A stretch of DNA of 64,000 nt from Tenebrio molitor (GCF_963966145.1 NC_091047.1:28458001-28522000), one strand, 5' to 3'; numbered from the stretch's first letter, positions 1 through 10,770 are shown. Notes: generated from the letters alone by a model not told the origin. Program-made: numbers and translations.

Positions 1-93
1 GCGATTTTTTTTAATAAGTATTTTTCGAGGTCCACTGGGTCCTTCCCTACCACGCTCTGAATTCGGAATTCGCGAATTTTGAAACACCCTGTA
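1..93. mobile_element. Right end of a TIR element entering from the left
   Basis: Read on the minus strand, the sequence ending at 93 starts TACAGGGTGTTTCAAAATTC. This is the terminal pattern (TA then CAGGGTG) seen on several complete Tc1/mariner-type MITEs in this window. The opposite end would lie before base 1, so the element cannot be confirmed. No coding frame is recognised in it. Confidence 0.35.
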
Positions 94-515
94 GAGTCTA
101 ACAGAGATGATGGTGATTTTAGTCAAGCAAGCGGTGAGAGAGTATTCGAAGTCTGGTTGTGAATTCTGAAGTAGCTCGAGGTATTGGTTCTATTCTTGCA
201 CTAAAGTAAATGTAAATTACTATTCTTTGAGAATTCATTTATTAAAAAAAATCTTTTCAAAATCTTTCGTTTCATTTATTACCGCGAAGTGGGTGTTGTT
301 TCTCTTCAAGGTGACTTTTTCCAAAATATGTTTTAAAAGATTTCTTCATTCATTAGTTATTTGGAGCTCTCGCAATCGGGGAGGTGCGCCGTCAGTGTCT
401 ACCGTACTCGAGTACATGTAGGTTGACGCAGAGCACAAAATGCAACCACGCCACCCATTAATGGGGAAGTCTGATGAGTGATGACACCTTTTATTTTAAT
501 TCTTCCTGATATATA
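94..515. other. No recognised feature
   Basis: AT-rich sequence with a GTACTCGAGTAC palindrome near 404-416. Short frames here have no recognisable similarity and I do not call them genes. Confidence 0.4.
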
Positions 516-912
516 CAGAGCGCCCAGAAATGTGGTAGCAACTTTTACACAAAGTGTCACAAGAGGGCACTTTCGAAAAGCCAAATTTGTTCAATCTTGC
601 AACATTCACTTTTTGAATTTTTTCAAAAGAATATGTTAAGGAGGTTTTCCGAACAATTTTTACCCCCGATTTGGGCACTAAAATTTGTCGAGATGTTGCT
701 CGAAGGGTTCAGTTATGCATTGAGCATAATGGTGGTCAACTTGAACAATTTCAATAAAATTTAAATTTGAATGTTTTACGTTTGACAATTCTTGACATTT
801 ATTTATCTCAATTTAGATAGCGGCGTTGCCATGCATAAAAAAGGTCTTTTTTACAAAGTGTCATCTTGCGGAACCAATCGAAAAACTTGCTACCACATTT
901 CTGGGCGCTCTG
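516..912 (+). mobile_element. Internally deleted Tc1/mariner-like element (MITE)
   Basis: A perfect 26-bp terminal inverted repeat begins CAGAGCGCCCAGAAATGTGG and ends at 912. TA dinucleotides flank both sides (514-515 and 913-914), as expected for Tc1/mariner target-site duplication. The interior keeps only the last codons of a transposase on the plus strand, so this is a non-autonomous deletion derivative and cannot encode its own transposase. It would need enzyme in trans from a relative with the same ends, and none is visible in the window. Confidence 0.85.
680..757 (+). pseudogene. C-terminal tail of an IS630/mariner-type transposase
   Basis: The frame reads KICRDVARRVQLCIEHNGGQ, then LEQFQ and a stop at 755-757. 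The run RRVQLCIxxNGGxxE is the usual C-terminus of insect IS630/mariner-type transposases, where the protein ends close to an NGGH-like motif. All catalytic residues are missing. Only about 25 residues remain, just inside the right half of the MITE, which fixes the element's orientation as plus. Confidence 0.7.
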
Positions 913-1205
913 TATGTACTCGTAGTTCCAGGTTTGACCGAGAAGTTGCATGAGCATTTGTGAGGGGTCAGTTTAACAGGGGAGACGATTTAAATGTTTG
1001 TAGGATCACATAGTTCGCATCTCAAATTCTTTTAATGCTGTTTCATGTTCATAATAGGTATTTATTCAGTTTAGTCACTTAGCTAGTAGCGAAATTTAAT
1101 TCATTGGTCGCAAATCAAATTTCATTCAGTCAAAACTTTAATCAAACATCCACCAAAAAGTAATTTACATATTAAATTTATTCATTTTTTTATACATTTT
1201 CCAGA

Positions 1206-1388
1206 ATGGCCGACATGCAAAAAGAATTAAAATTCCATAGCGCTTTATTGAACCACTGGCGAACTATACAAATTCTGCAATACAGACAAAGCAGGTTATT
1301 TGCTCCATTCAATTCAGTTCCAGCTCAAATATTAACAGTACCGCCAATTCTAAACAACTTGGTGTTGAAGTTTCCAGACACGAAATAA
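1206..1388 (+). CDS. Candidate small coding exon, unrecognised
   Basis: An open frame of 60 codons starts MADMQKELKFHSALLNHWRT. It is preceded by a pyrimidine-rich tract ending in TTTTCCAG directly before the A of the start region, which would serve as a splice acceptor. The stop at 1386-1388 is followed by AT-rich sequence that could be a 3' UTR. No family is recognised and no partner exons are evident. It may be a terminal exon, a small host gene or chance, and confidence is low. Confidence 0.2.
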   Translation: MADMQKELKFHSALLNHWRTIQILQYRQSRLFAPFNSVPAQILTVPPILNNLVLKFPDTK

Positions 1389-2034
1389 TTAAATTTAATC
1401 TCAGTCCTTAAGTATCCAATAGTTGTCGATAGTTTTATTGCAAGGCTGTAATAACGTGGATTTGTTTAAAGTGCAATTTTGAAACTTTCCTTAGTTGAGT
1501 CAGCTTCTGTATAGTAATTGGTCAATTATCGTCGACTCGGTGCAAAGCCCAGAGATGGCATAATTATTATCGAATGGTCCAATACCGTTTCGTGTTGTGC
1601 AGTTGGGCATAATTCATCGTTGAAGTAGCTTCGCGCAATTGGAACTACGAGCGGTTACGCTCCAGAAGCATAATGAGAAACTAATTATGTACACAGCCAT
1701 AATCAACAGTGCAATCAAATATGAGGCACCTAGTTGGCTTAATGTGGTGTATACAGAGTGATCTTAATGTGGGGAGCACCAATATTTACAGACACGAGTC
1801 GAGGTCTAGTAATTAAAGCTTTCTTGTTTGCTTAAGAGAAGAGGCCCAAAGGGGAAAAACCAGAAAGTGAAAATCAAAAGAATGAATCAAAAAGAGTAGA
1901 AAAGCAGAACTATATATATTTATCCAATTTTGCCTTATAAAGTCATGTTTAAATACTTAGATACAAGGGATAAAAGCACTTGTTTAATGAATAATCGAAT
2001 AAAATTTTTATCATTAACTCATAATAAAGAGCGA

Positions 2035-2203
2035 TCAAATTAATTTGTAATCGACTTTTCCATGAATCCGAAATCATATGTCGTTACTTGAACTCCACGC
2101 TCCAATAAACACAGCTTGAAACACAGGTTAGAGTTCGATATATCAATTGCAAAAGACATACGGATTCAAATCCATGGATGACCCAATTACAAATTAATTT
2201 GAC
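2035..2203. repeat. Short inverted-repeat element
   Basis: The arm starting TCAAATTAATTTGTAAT at 2035 is repeated inverted at 2156-2203, with about 45 bp of imperfect pairing around a 75-bp centre. The layout is that of a palindromic MITE or hairpin. It has no coding capacity and the target duplication is unclear. Confidence 0.55.
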
Positions 2204-2573
2204 GGCTCGATACTTGATGTAATTGTTCAAATTCCATTTTTTGAAAAATATTATTCCTGTATTTCCAAATTAAAAGGTCCGTTGATGTTCACTTTTTCAA
2301 GTAAAGTATAATTAATCAACTTAAGTACATAAAATTTTTGGTTTACAATACAAAAATTGCCGATAATAATGCGGAATCGGGAAAAGTACCCCGAATGCTT
2401 GTAGCGTTTCCACGTTGAATAGCAAGGGAAATAAGTCGGTTTTCGATGACATTGATGAAATCGATGGCTTCTTTGCACCAAGGGCCTAAGGTTTCAAAGG
2501 CTAAACCTTTAAATATGTAATTTGACGAAATAATTGAACTACACTGTGAACATAAAGTTTGGATCAAAATTCA

Positions 2574-3092
2574 TAGTAGCGTTATGTGATGTTTTTTGGA
2601 AAATCGCTCGGACAGCCTGTGACGTACAACTTGTTTAAATGACGTCATTTTTTTAAATGGCAACTCCCATTTTTTTCATCTCTTTCTGATAGACTTTCCT
2701 ACTACCTAAACGATGAATGAAAAAAATTGGTACCTTACATAACAATTTTTTTGAGAAAATGGCAAATTTTATTTAAAAAAATTAATTTAATTTTTAATGT
2801 AAAAATTTTACTTTACTTTGTACACTGTGCTCAATAATGTCAGGGCTTTTCGTTCCATTTTAGACCGAATTTTCTCAAAAAAATTGTTATGTAAGACACC
2901 AATTTTTTTCATTCGTTGTTTAGGTAGTAGAACGGTCTATCAAAAACAGAAGAAAAAAGTGGGGGTTGTCATTTAAAAAAATTGGTGATGACGTCATTGC
3001 GCAAAAATCAGTGATGCACAGGATGGCATTTTTCAAAATAAAATCGACCTGTCCGAGTGATTTTCTTAAAAACATCACATTACGTTATACTG
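2574..3092. mobile_element. Foldback element with about 200-bp imperfect arms
   Basis: The left arm (from 2574) and right arm (to 3092) are inverted copies over roughly 200 bp. Both contain ATGTGATGTTTTT, a TCGGACAG block, a TGACGTCAT palindrome and AATTTTTTTGAGAAAA. The short centre carries an AATAATGTCAGGGCTT segment. That same middle, in longer form, recurs at 29.2-29.6 kb next to a transposase C-terminus, so this looks like a non-coding derivative of a DDE transposon. Its right end abuts the element at 3097. Confidence 0.75.
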
Positions 3093-3096
3093 TATA

Positions 3097-4513
3097 CAGA
3101 GTGATCAACAAGAATCCAAATCAGAGCAAGCGTTGCAAATTATCGGTCACGTCGTAGCAAAATCATATGCACATAAGCGGTCAAAACATGGGCGTAGACA
3201 ATTTATGGTCTCAAACGCTACTTAATAAAAATGATACTTTATGAATTTTAGACGTTGGAATTATAATTGTGCATTTTATTATTATTATAAGATAAGGGAA
3301 ACAATTTATAAGATTAACAAGAGCAACATTTTACATTTGTAAGAGTAAGTAAATTATCATCTTTATTGCCAAACGCGACGCTACTGGTACGGAGATGCTT
3401 CCTTGAAATGTCACATTTCAAAATTCAAGGTTGTTGTTGTTGACAATTTAAGTGATTTAACCTAGAAAACAAATCTTCGATTTCGGCAAAGTTTACAGAC
3501 GTTTACTGAAGTTGTAAGCAATAATTATCCCAGAATAAGTTGTAAAAGGGGTTTTGTCATTAAAGAGAAGGCATTTTTATTAGATTATTTTCGAAAGAGG
3601 GTGAAACAAGAAAATGAAGACTGGCCTTACTTTGTACCCCCTTACACCGAAGAATTTTTAAGCCAGATGTCCAAACCTGATGGTATTGGTTATCAACAAG
3701 TTTATCAATGTCTTAAAATTATAGTGCCTAATTTTAGCAAATCATAACCCATCATTAAGAAGAAGTCAGGTCAGTCCTTAGTTCAAATTTTAGAAATGGT
3801 GCAAAATGTTCAACAAATTATCAAGGAACATCCCTCAACTTCCATAAGGCGTTTAAGACAACAAGTTAAATTGTGTTATGGCACTTATCAGAAATTTTTT
3901 AAGAAGGATATTAATTTGTTTCCCTTTGTGTGTTGCAAGAAATAAAACCCACACATTACCCTTAACAAATTGACAGCTTCATAAGGGTTTTTGAAATTAT
4001 GAGAGGCGAGTTTGATTCTGTCTGGACCACAATGGAGAACATTTTGAGCAGTTTTTGTGAAAACTTATTTTTTGACCTTGGAGTAATTTAAATGTTTTAA
4101 ACACTGCTAGAAAAGATACGAGTAAGTTCTCAATTACCCAAAAATTAGAGAATAATAACTTTTACACTTTTCTTACAGAAAACAACAAAACAAAGAATTG
4201 TGAAAAATAATTATGTATTTTTAAAATTTTGTAACTCAAGATTGTGCCTTATGAAGGAATTTTGTGTAACTGTGTGTTTTTTCCTTAATCAATAATAAAT
4301 AATAATTAATTATAACTTGCTTTTAAATCTATTATTCATGAATTACAAAAAAATTATAAAGGCAATTAATGATAGATTTTTGAGAGGTAGGCAACCAACA
4401 AAACGAGTGTCCACAGCAAGTAAATAAAAGCGGCTGATCCATGATAGAAATACGTTTCGATAAAACAAAAGATGAGGTAGCACTCTTGATTTGGTTTCTT
4501 GTTGATCACTCTG
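3097..4513 (+). mobile_element. Degenerate Tc1/mariner-like element, 1.4 kb
   Basis: The terminal inverted repeats begin CAGAGTGATCAACAAGAA and are near-identical for about 20 bp, continuing imperfectly to about 33 bp. TA flanks sit at 3095-3096 and 4514-4515. The interior carries a plus-strand transposase remnant (3553-3945). A diverged second copy of the sub-terminal region lies at 55126-55622. The length is close to that of full mariner-like elements, but the frame is broken. Confidence 0.8.
3553..3945 (+). pseudogene. N-terminal half of an IS630/mariner-type transposase
   Basis: One frame, broken by a single TAA, reads an N-terminal block (EKAFLLDYFRKRVKQENED) typical of the start of these transposases. 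After the stop comes a helix-turn-helix region with QQIIKEHPSTSIRRLRQQ and then KKDINLFPF. In intact relatives this corresponds to the DNA-binding domain with the signature NPxTSxRR...VxRxLKxxLxxPY. The catalytic DDE/D domain is not recognisable downstream. The protein would have bound the element's ends; this copy is dead. Confidence 0.65.
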
Positions 4514-4679
4514 TATTTGCTATGTTTGCGTTTGCAAGCCATTTCAGCGGCAAAATAAATATCTTTAAATAATTTATTCTTTTTAATTTTAAATTAATTT
4601 AATTAAAATAATTGAAACTTGCACACACTACCTTTTTTTCTTCAACATTTTCATATAAGCAGAAAATAGTAGTTTATTT

Positions 4680-4803
4680 AACGAGTTCGTGTGTAATTTT
4701 GGGCTTTTTTTGGCATGAGTGGGCCAGTTTAAAACTCGAGTGAATCGAGAGTTTTAAAGGTCCACGAGTGCCAAAAAAGGCTCAAATTACACAAGAACGA
4801 GTT
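4680..4803. repeat. Hairpin repeat (nested inverted repeat)
   Basis: The outer arms AACGAGTTCGTGTGTAATTT and its inverted partner ending AACGAGTT enclose an inner pair around AAACTCGAG/CGAGAGTTT. The left flank has AAATAGTAGTTTATT, resembling the terminal motif of the other hairpins listed here. It is non-coding; a frame through it is incidental. Confidence 0.7.
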
Positions 4804-5704
4804 GAATACGTTTTTTTGTTCAACGAGCCCCCCAAAGGCTCCAAATCGCTGAAAATCTCTAAAATTAGCTTGACGTTTCGTTTTGACAAGTTGTCAAATT
4901 TATCAAAATCCGTTCACACAGGAGAAAATTCTCAAATTCTGACAGTGTCGAACAAAAAAATAATTTTAAAACATGACAATGACGAAAGAGAAGCTTGACA
5001 CGTAAAATGGTTTTCGAATCGGCACAGTGTTCGCACATTGTAAAATAAAATGAAATTATGGCTTACGCTCGTTGCGATGGCGTTATCCTGTCTCATTTAA
5101 ATTGCTGAAATTCACAAGTAGGTATGTAGGTCTCGTTTGGTATATGTATAAGGTCGAGCGTGATCTGTATAATTGGAATTCATTTTGCAATAAGATAAAT
5201 TTATTATTTGAAATTAGTGTACTCTAAATAATTCATATTTTACTCACGCATATACACGGTCTTCCAGTTTAAACGGATCGGAACTGAATATCACCGGAAT
5301 TTTTAACTTGTTAGTTGTCTCCAGTAGAAAAGAAAAGTGTTTCAAAGTTTGCAATTACATCTGTTGTTGTTATAAACTTGATCCTCGTAAAATGTATTTA
5401 GCCACAATATCCATGGAAATTACGGCACACATCCATCATCCCTGTTATCAACGTTGCAGTTTTATATTTAAATTTACATACACTCGCGTAGTTTTAGTTT
5501 GCCCGGGCGAGAATTTTACCCTGGAATAACTTCGGAACTAATAAATGAAATTACCGGGTGTGCTGTGTAGAAAATGTAAAGTTGGGGGCGTTCGTTGTTG
5601 ATTTTTCTTTTTGTCTGGACGACCCCAAGCAGATTATATTTTCAACCGATGCACGTAAATTATCAATAATAATTATCGTCAATTTATTGGCGCTCCCTCG
5701 CATA
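4804..5704. other. No recognised feature
   Basis: Single-copy-looking AT-rich DNA. Frames of 60-76 codons occur, but none has splice context or similarity I can name. Confidence 0.4.
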
Positions 5705-6199
5705 CAGGGTGATTCAGAAATAAGTTTGGAAAAAAACCGGTAAATGGTGATGATGAGAAGAAGTCATTGACAAAAAAATTTTCTTATAAAAGTTTTTTCG
5801 TTTTCGAGATACAAATGATGGAAAATTTTGTCAAAATTGCTAGTACGCTGCTGAGTTAAAGGTGATTACCTGATTATCTTGGTAGTTTAGCAACAATAAT
5901 AATCAAATGTGCCTGTCAGTCACAAACGTAACCTTACTCCTCTCGTTCATTTCCATAGAAACATTTACAAAGCAGTGTATTTGCACCTACGACTTTATTG
6001 TGAAGTTGATGTAACAACAATGGTTGTTAGTGAAGTGAACAAATTCGGACAAATTTTCCCTATTCATAGGCGTTGGAAAGACAAGGGTATAGGGTAATTT
6101 CCATCCTTTTGATTTCACCTCCAAAAGTCATTTACTCAGAATTATTTTGTGTCAAGGATACTCCACATTTTTTTCCAAACTTATTTCAGAATCACCCTG
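5705..6199. mobile_element. MITE with 31-bp TIRs, TA-flanked
   Basis: The ends start CAGGGTGATTCAGAAATAAG, with one mismatch between the two inverted copies over 31 bp. TA flanks lie at 5703-5704 and 6200-6201. The roughly 495-bp interior has no recognisable transposase. The CAGGGTGATT start and TA target place it in the Tc1/mariner group of MITEs. Confidence 0.85.
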
Positions 6200-6744
6200 T
6201 ATATAATATTATTTATAAATAAATTATTTGGATATTCTGAATAGATGGAAAATTGACCAGGAAATGCGAACTCGCATGAACAGTCCGAGTTTGTAATTAT
6301 ATTTTCACCAAAAGAGTAGAATACAACAAAATAGCAGTTTTTGACGATGCAACGTTATTACACAGAGTATGTTCCAAAAAAACTGTGATCAAGAGCGGCT
6401 GTGAAAACAAAAGCATCGAAAACATGTGGCGTAGTTTGCCACATACTCACCGAACTGTCACAAACGTTATTATTCAACAATTTGGTTCTTTCATTCCTGA
6501 ACATAAGATATTTATGATTCAGTTTTATTTTTGCAACGGTCACCAGGATGTAAATGGCGTCGATGTCGAATTCATTTATCATTACAGATATTTCTATCAA
6601 GAAATGATAATTACTTTGAAAGTTCTATTTATTTTTTATATGCTCATTGTTTACAGTGACATGCAGCTTAGAGCTTATTCATACGATATTACAGATTGCA
6701 GACAATACTGAAATTAAATAACAAAACTGTGAAATATTGAAATA
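6200..6744. other. No recognised feature
   Basis: A plus-strand frame at 6385-6711 (108 codons) is open but has no known motif, splice context or repeat partner. I treat it as chance. Confidence 0.35.
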
Positions 6745-6754
6745 ATACACTATC

Positions 6755-6900
6755 CCACCTCCACCCGGCGGCACGGCAATTTTGCCGGAGTACATACACT
6801 ATTACGGATCAATATCATCAAGTAATATAAATAATATATTATCAAGTAATAGTGCAGTGCTTATCAACATAATTACCGGCGTCTTACCTCCACATTTTGA
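6755..6900 (-). other. Structured 3' UTR of the retrotransposon
   Basis: The 14-bp palindrome CGGCAATTTTGCCG at 6774-6787 and a second stem, CACTATTAC (6798) with GTAATAGTG (6846-6854), are both kept in the copy at 47660-48246. In RLE-type elements the 3' UTR RNA is bound by the encoded protein. Retention of both stems despite indels between them suggests a functional RNA fold; this is inference. Confidence 0.5.
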
Positions 6901-7079
6901 CTTTTTTGTGTTTTATGTTCTGTGTCAATGCTAAGGAATTTCCTCACGATGTGACATGAGTATAATAATATACCTTTTTGAATTTCAACCACCAATGTGT
7001 TCTCTAAGTCCAAAATTTTTAAATTTTTAAAAAGAGATTGCGGTACTATTCCCGTTGCTGAAATTATAAATGGTAAAAT

Positions 7080-8384
7080 CTAAATTTTTTCTAAACACCA
7101 AAGATTTCTCATAGCAACGGAGAGTTGTAAATATTTATTAATTTTTGTATTATACGTCTGTGTTATATTGTGTGAATTTGGAACAGCTATATCTAAAAGA
7201 TATGCTTGCTTTTGTTGTTTATTTAAAATAATAATGTCTGCTCTGTTATGCTGAATGTGAATGTCAGTTAAAACTGTGCGATCAAAATATAATTTGTAAT
7301 TGTCATTTTTTAAACAACTTTCTGGTTTATAAATGTAATGTGGTTGTGCATCCTTTAATAAATTGAATTTAACTGCTAAATTCATGTGTATAATTTTTGC
7401 GAATATATCATGACGTTTTTTATATTCGCTTTGAGCCAAAACGGTGCAAGAAGAAATGATGTGTTCAATGGTTTCCCCTTCAGTTCCGCAAATCCTACAT
7501 TTATCAATGATCGATTGTAAACCGCATATGTGTTTTTTATAATTTCTTGTATTTATAACACGATCTTGTATTGCAAATATAAAACCCTCAGTCTCAGGAT
7601 GAATATTTGATTTTTTAAGCCATGCATGAGAAGCTTGAATATTAATTTCTGGCTGTTCTAGCTCTTTAAAATATCTCCCATGTAAAGACTTTTGTTTTAT
7701 ATTTGCTATAGTGTCAGGTATATTTGGCTCAACAATCTCTGAAATTATATTATCACTTAAATTTAAAGGTGTGTAACCTTTATCCGCTGAAACCAAAGCA
7801 TTAAAAAAAGTGTTGTCACGAGCTCTATTGAGAAAATAATTTTTTAGTGAAGCAATTTGATTGTGTTGTAGAATTTCTAGATTTGAAAAACCCCTACCAC
7901 CATTTTCGCTTGGTAAATTAAATCTTTCAATAGTAGATTTGGGGTGATGTTTACAAAATTTTGTAAAGAGAACTCTAGTTTGAATATTTATATTCTGTAA
8001 ATTAGTTTTGGACCATTTTGTAACACCAAAAGAATAGGTCAACAATGGAACAGCATATGTATTAACTGCTTTAATTAAATTATTACCGTTTAATTTTGAT
8101 TTTAAAATAGATTTAATTCTTAAATAAAATTGTTTTTCTAAATTTTCTTTTATAATTGAATGTTGAATATGATTTGATTGATTAATACCTAAATATTTAT
8201 AAAATTCTCCTTTATTTAAATTTTTAATGATTTCTCCTTCTTTAGTTATATATTCTAAATTTTCGTAATGACCGCGACATATTGATTGCGTTTTACACTT
8301 ATCAATACCAAAACTCATGCCAATATCATTTGAGAAATTTTCAGTTATTATTAGTAGATAAAATGTGATTCTTTTTAGATGCAT
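7080..8384 (-). pseudogene. R2-like pol C-terminal half: thumb, CCHC knuckle, endonuclease
   Basis: An open frame of 434 codons. It contains a YLGINQ thumb-region motif near residue 65, a zinc knuckle of form CX2CX8HX4C (starting CRICGTEGE, near residue 290), then an endonuclease core with RADIIIL, 14 residues to a second Asp in LLDIAVP, and a downstream TKINKYLQL. R2-type restriction-like endonucleases use a PD...D motif. This copy has Ala where the two fragments at 34 and 48 kb have Pro. The frame overlaps the RT frame at 8341-8384 because of an indel, so the first residues of the listed frame are not native. Confidence 0.85.
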
Positions 8385-9380
8385 AAAGTTTTATGTCATC
8401 CATATAAAGAAGGTGATTTAATTTCGATAGTGTGGTATTATTAACTCTAATATTGAAACCATATCCAGTGCTATTTAATAGATTTGTCAAAGGATTAATG
8501 GCTAGACAAAACCATAAAGGACTTAAAGAATCTCCTTGATAAATTCCCCGTTTAATTTGAATAGGCTCGGATTTTAATTTAGTATTGTTTATTGATAAAT
8601 TTAAAGTAGTTTTCCAAAATGTCATAACATGGGATAAAAAGTTAATCAAATCCAAATTACTTTTATAAATTTTAAGAATTTTAATTAACCATGAATGTGG
8701 TACTGAATCATAGGCTTTTTTGTAGTCTATGAATGCGGTACAAATATTTCTATTATTTTTTCTAGCTTGTTCCATTATTACCGTATCTATTATGAGTTGT
8801 TCTTTACAACCAAAACACTTTTTAACACAACCTTTTTGTTCTTCATTAAGTATATTTAATTTTTGACAATGGTCGTAAATTATTACTTTAATGCAAGATG
8901 TCATAATTTTATAAATTGTAGGCAGACATGTGATTGGCCTATATTTTGATGGATTTTTAGTATCGGAATCTTTTGGTTTCAGATATGTTATACCATGGGC
9001 CAAGAACTCTGGAAATGTGTTAGGTTCCCTAATAAATCCGTTAAAGTGATCAAGTAAGCATTTATGAATACAAGTAAATTTTTTTAACCAAAAGTTATGA
9101 ATTTGGTCACCTCCAGGGGATTTCCAATTATGTGAACTATTAATATTTTTAACTAAAATTTCAAGGCTAATTTGAATATGATGTGGATTACTACTATCTG
9201 GCATCTCATTTTTTAAATTAGGAATCCATTCTGCCTGATTATTAAATTGAACTTCATTTGACCATATGTTTGACCAGAATTCTTTAATTTCATTTTTAGA
9301 ATCTGCGTCTTTAATAGGTCTATTGTTGTATTCAATTTGGAGTCGTTTATGGCTATCTCTTAAAGCACTCGTAGTTTAAT
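8341..9380 (-). pseudogene. R2-like reverse transcriptase domain
   Basis: The frame carries the RT palm motifs in order: FIDYKKAYDSVPHSWL (motif A Asp), RGIYQGDSLSPLW (motif B) and YMDDIKLYA (motif C, with YMDD in place of the more usual YADD of this group). Before motif A are KSPGGDQIHNFWLKK and SKYRPITCLPTIYK, standard for RLE-type non-LTR elements. The open stretch 8341-9204 continues upstream to a stop near 9380, where the foreign insertion begins. Downstream it shifts frame into the endonuclease half. Confidence 0.9.
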
Positions 9381-9399
9381 AGATCTCTAAGAAAATTTT

Positions 9400-9720
9400 T
9401 ATCAATATTTCAGTGTATTATTGTCATTTACACCAAAAACTTCCAATATTAATGTTCAAACTCTACTTTTTAACATATGTTGCAGATGTAGTTGCATCCG
9501 TTACCTTGAATTTGCAATTAATACAAAATTTCCTAGAATTTGAAAATTTAATTTTTTTATTTAAAAATTAAAACAAGGGTGCAAATTCTAAAAAATAACA
9601 TAAAAAACTTGTTTTATAAGGGCATTGGCGCACTCGTTCCATACAAAACTCCCCTACGGGTCGTTTTCTACACCTGGAACTCGTGCGCCAAATCAACCCT
9701 TATAAAACTCGTTCTTTAAT
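9400..9720. mobile_element. Hairpin-plus-tail insertion inside the retrotransposon
   Basis: The retrotransposon frame stops near 9720 and resumes near 9380. The intervening DNA is a hairpin (9606-9713, arms with TTTTATAAGGG and GGCGCACTCGTTCCA) plus a 190-bp tail ending TTTCAGTGTATTA. The same unit is present inverted at 41880-42615, where it is itself interrupted. No coding capacity. Boundaries are good to about 20 bp. Confidence 0.7.
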
Positions 9721-9990
9721 ATACTATTAAATTTGGTAAACCATTATTATTTTGAGTTTTATTATCTGCTAAATTTTTGTAAAACAACTTTTCATTATTT
9801 CTAAATAGTTTGTTTTCAAATTTCCGTTGTTTATTATTTTTATATCCTTTTAATCGTTTAGAATAAATATTCAATTTTTGTAATAAAGTGTCTTTAATTT
9901 CTATTAATGTTTCATTATATTCGTTATATTTTAAACAATGTATTCTGTTATTATTTAAAATCGATTTAATACAGTTATTTAGATGATTAG
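9721..9990 (-). pseudogene. Retrotransposon N-terminal coding segment (between insertions)
   Basis: Minus-strand reading is open and gives basic, Asn/Lys-rich sequence such as KLNIYSKRLKGYKNNKQRKF and NEKLFYKNLADNKTQNN. It joins the segment beyond the MITE at 9995-10248 on one side and the RT region on the other. The position upstream of RT and the basic composition suit the nucleic-acid-binding N-terminal part of such polyproteins, but no zinc finger is visible. Confidence 0.6.
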
Positions 9991-9994
9991 AATT

Positions 9995-10248
9995 CTGTGG
10001 CGGTCGTGAAAAAGTAGGTCAGTCGAAAATGTTAATTTTTCAGGGCAACGATTCAAAATTCCACATCATTCCTAAAATCCTGTAATTAAATAGAAACTTC
10101 TTTCTACCTGTACTTGCTTTCAATATAAGTAAATTTTAAACTGTGAAAATCTGAATTATTTAACTCCATGATTTATTATTAAGGTGTAAACATCGTTAAC
10201 TCATTTTTGAAATTATTTGACTTACCTACTTTTTCACGACCGCCACAG
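9995..10248. mobile_element. MITE inserted in the retrotransposon ORF
   Basis: Inverted ends CTGTGGCGGTCGTGAAAAAG and their complement (ending CGCCACAG) are nearly perfect over about 30 bp. AATT stands on both sides (9991-9994 and 10249-10252), so a 4-bp AATT target duplication is likely, though AATT is self-complementary and could belong to the TIR. The retrotransposon frame is continuous across it, so the MITE is the younger insertion. Confidence 0.8.
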
Positions 10249-10252
10249 AATT

Positions 10253-10760
10253 TATACCCTTTAAATATTGAGTTAGTCTACCTAAATCTCGTCTGATATT
10301 GTTAATGCGTTTATTTAGTCTTCGTTCCCATTTTGGTAATTCTTTCGTTTTTATATTATTTGTCTGGTCAATTTCTTTTGAACCATTTAATCTGATAATT
10401 GTTAAAGCTCCACTATATATGATACTGTGTAATTTTTTAAAACTTGTTGTGTTATTTACAAATTTAGGTAAAATGAATTGATTTAAAATTTCAATCATTG
10501 CAAAGAATTTTTTAGAGCTTTGTTGTTTAGGTAATAGTGGTCTATTAAATGGTTCTATATGTTCAAATTCGTTCAGAGTTCTATTAAATTCATCTTCAAT
10601 TTGTTCTTTAAAATTTTGATGGTAGTAAAAATTTTGATTAATAACATGTACTTATATCATTATAACTCAAGTCTAAATTATTTATGTCGTTTTGTATCGT
10701 GTTGTTTGGTGTTGAATTACTTTGATAACAGAAAGAGTCATTATGATCTGGTAAACTTTG
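10253..10760 (-). pseudogene. Retrotransposon N-terminal coding segment
   Basis: A frame running down from 10498 reads MIEILNQFILPKFVNNTTSF and later PKWERRLNKRINNIRRDLGR, ending at the MITE. Upstream to about 10620 the same frame stays open (NRTLNEFEHIEPFNRPLLPK). A shift near 10640 leads to further coding-like sequence to about 10760. No recognised domain; assigned by continuity with RT. Confidence 0.6.
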
Positions 10761-10770
10761 TAAACTTTTT

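Larger units (their letters stand above)
6745..10770 (-). mobile_element. R2-superfamily (RLE-type) non-LTR retrotransposon, dead copy
   Basis: A minus-strand element of about 4 kb. From its 5' side (high coordinates) come an N-terminal coding region, reverse transcriptase, a CCHC knuckle, a restriction-like endonuclease and a 3' UTR ending near 6745. It is broken by a frameshift near 8345, another near 10640, an in-frame stop near 9380, and two insertions (about 9400-9720 and 9995-10248). Two other 3' fragments lie at 34211-34651 and 47660-48246. The 5' boundary near 10770 is a guess, based on where coding-like sequence fades. Such elements copy themselves by target-primed reverse transcription. 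Confidence 0.85.

Noticed and set aside
6385..6711. 108-codon plus frame
   Set aside because: No motif, repeat partner or splice sites, and an 80-codon frame lies opposite on the minus strand.
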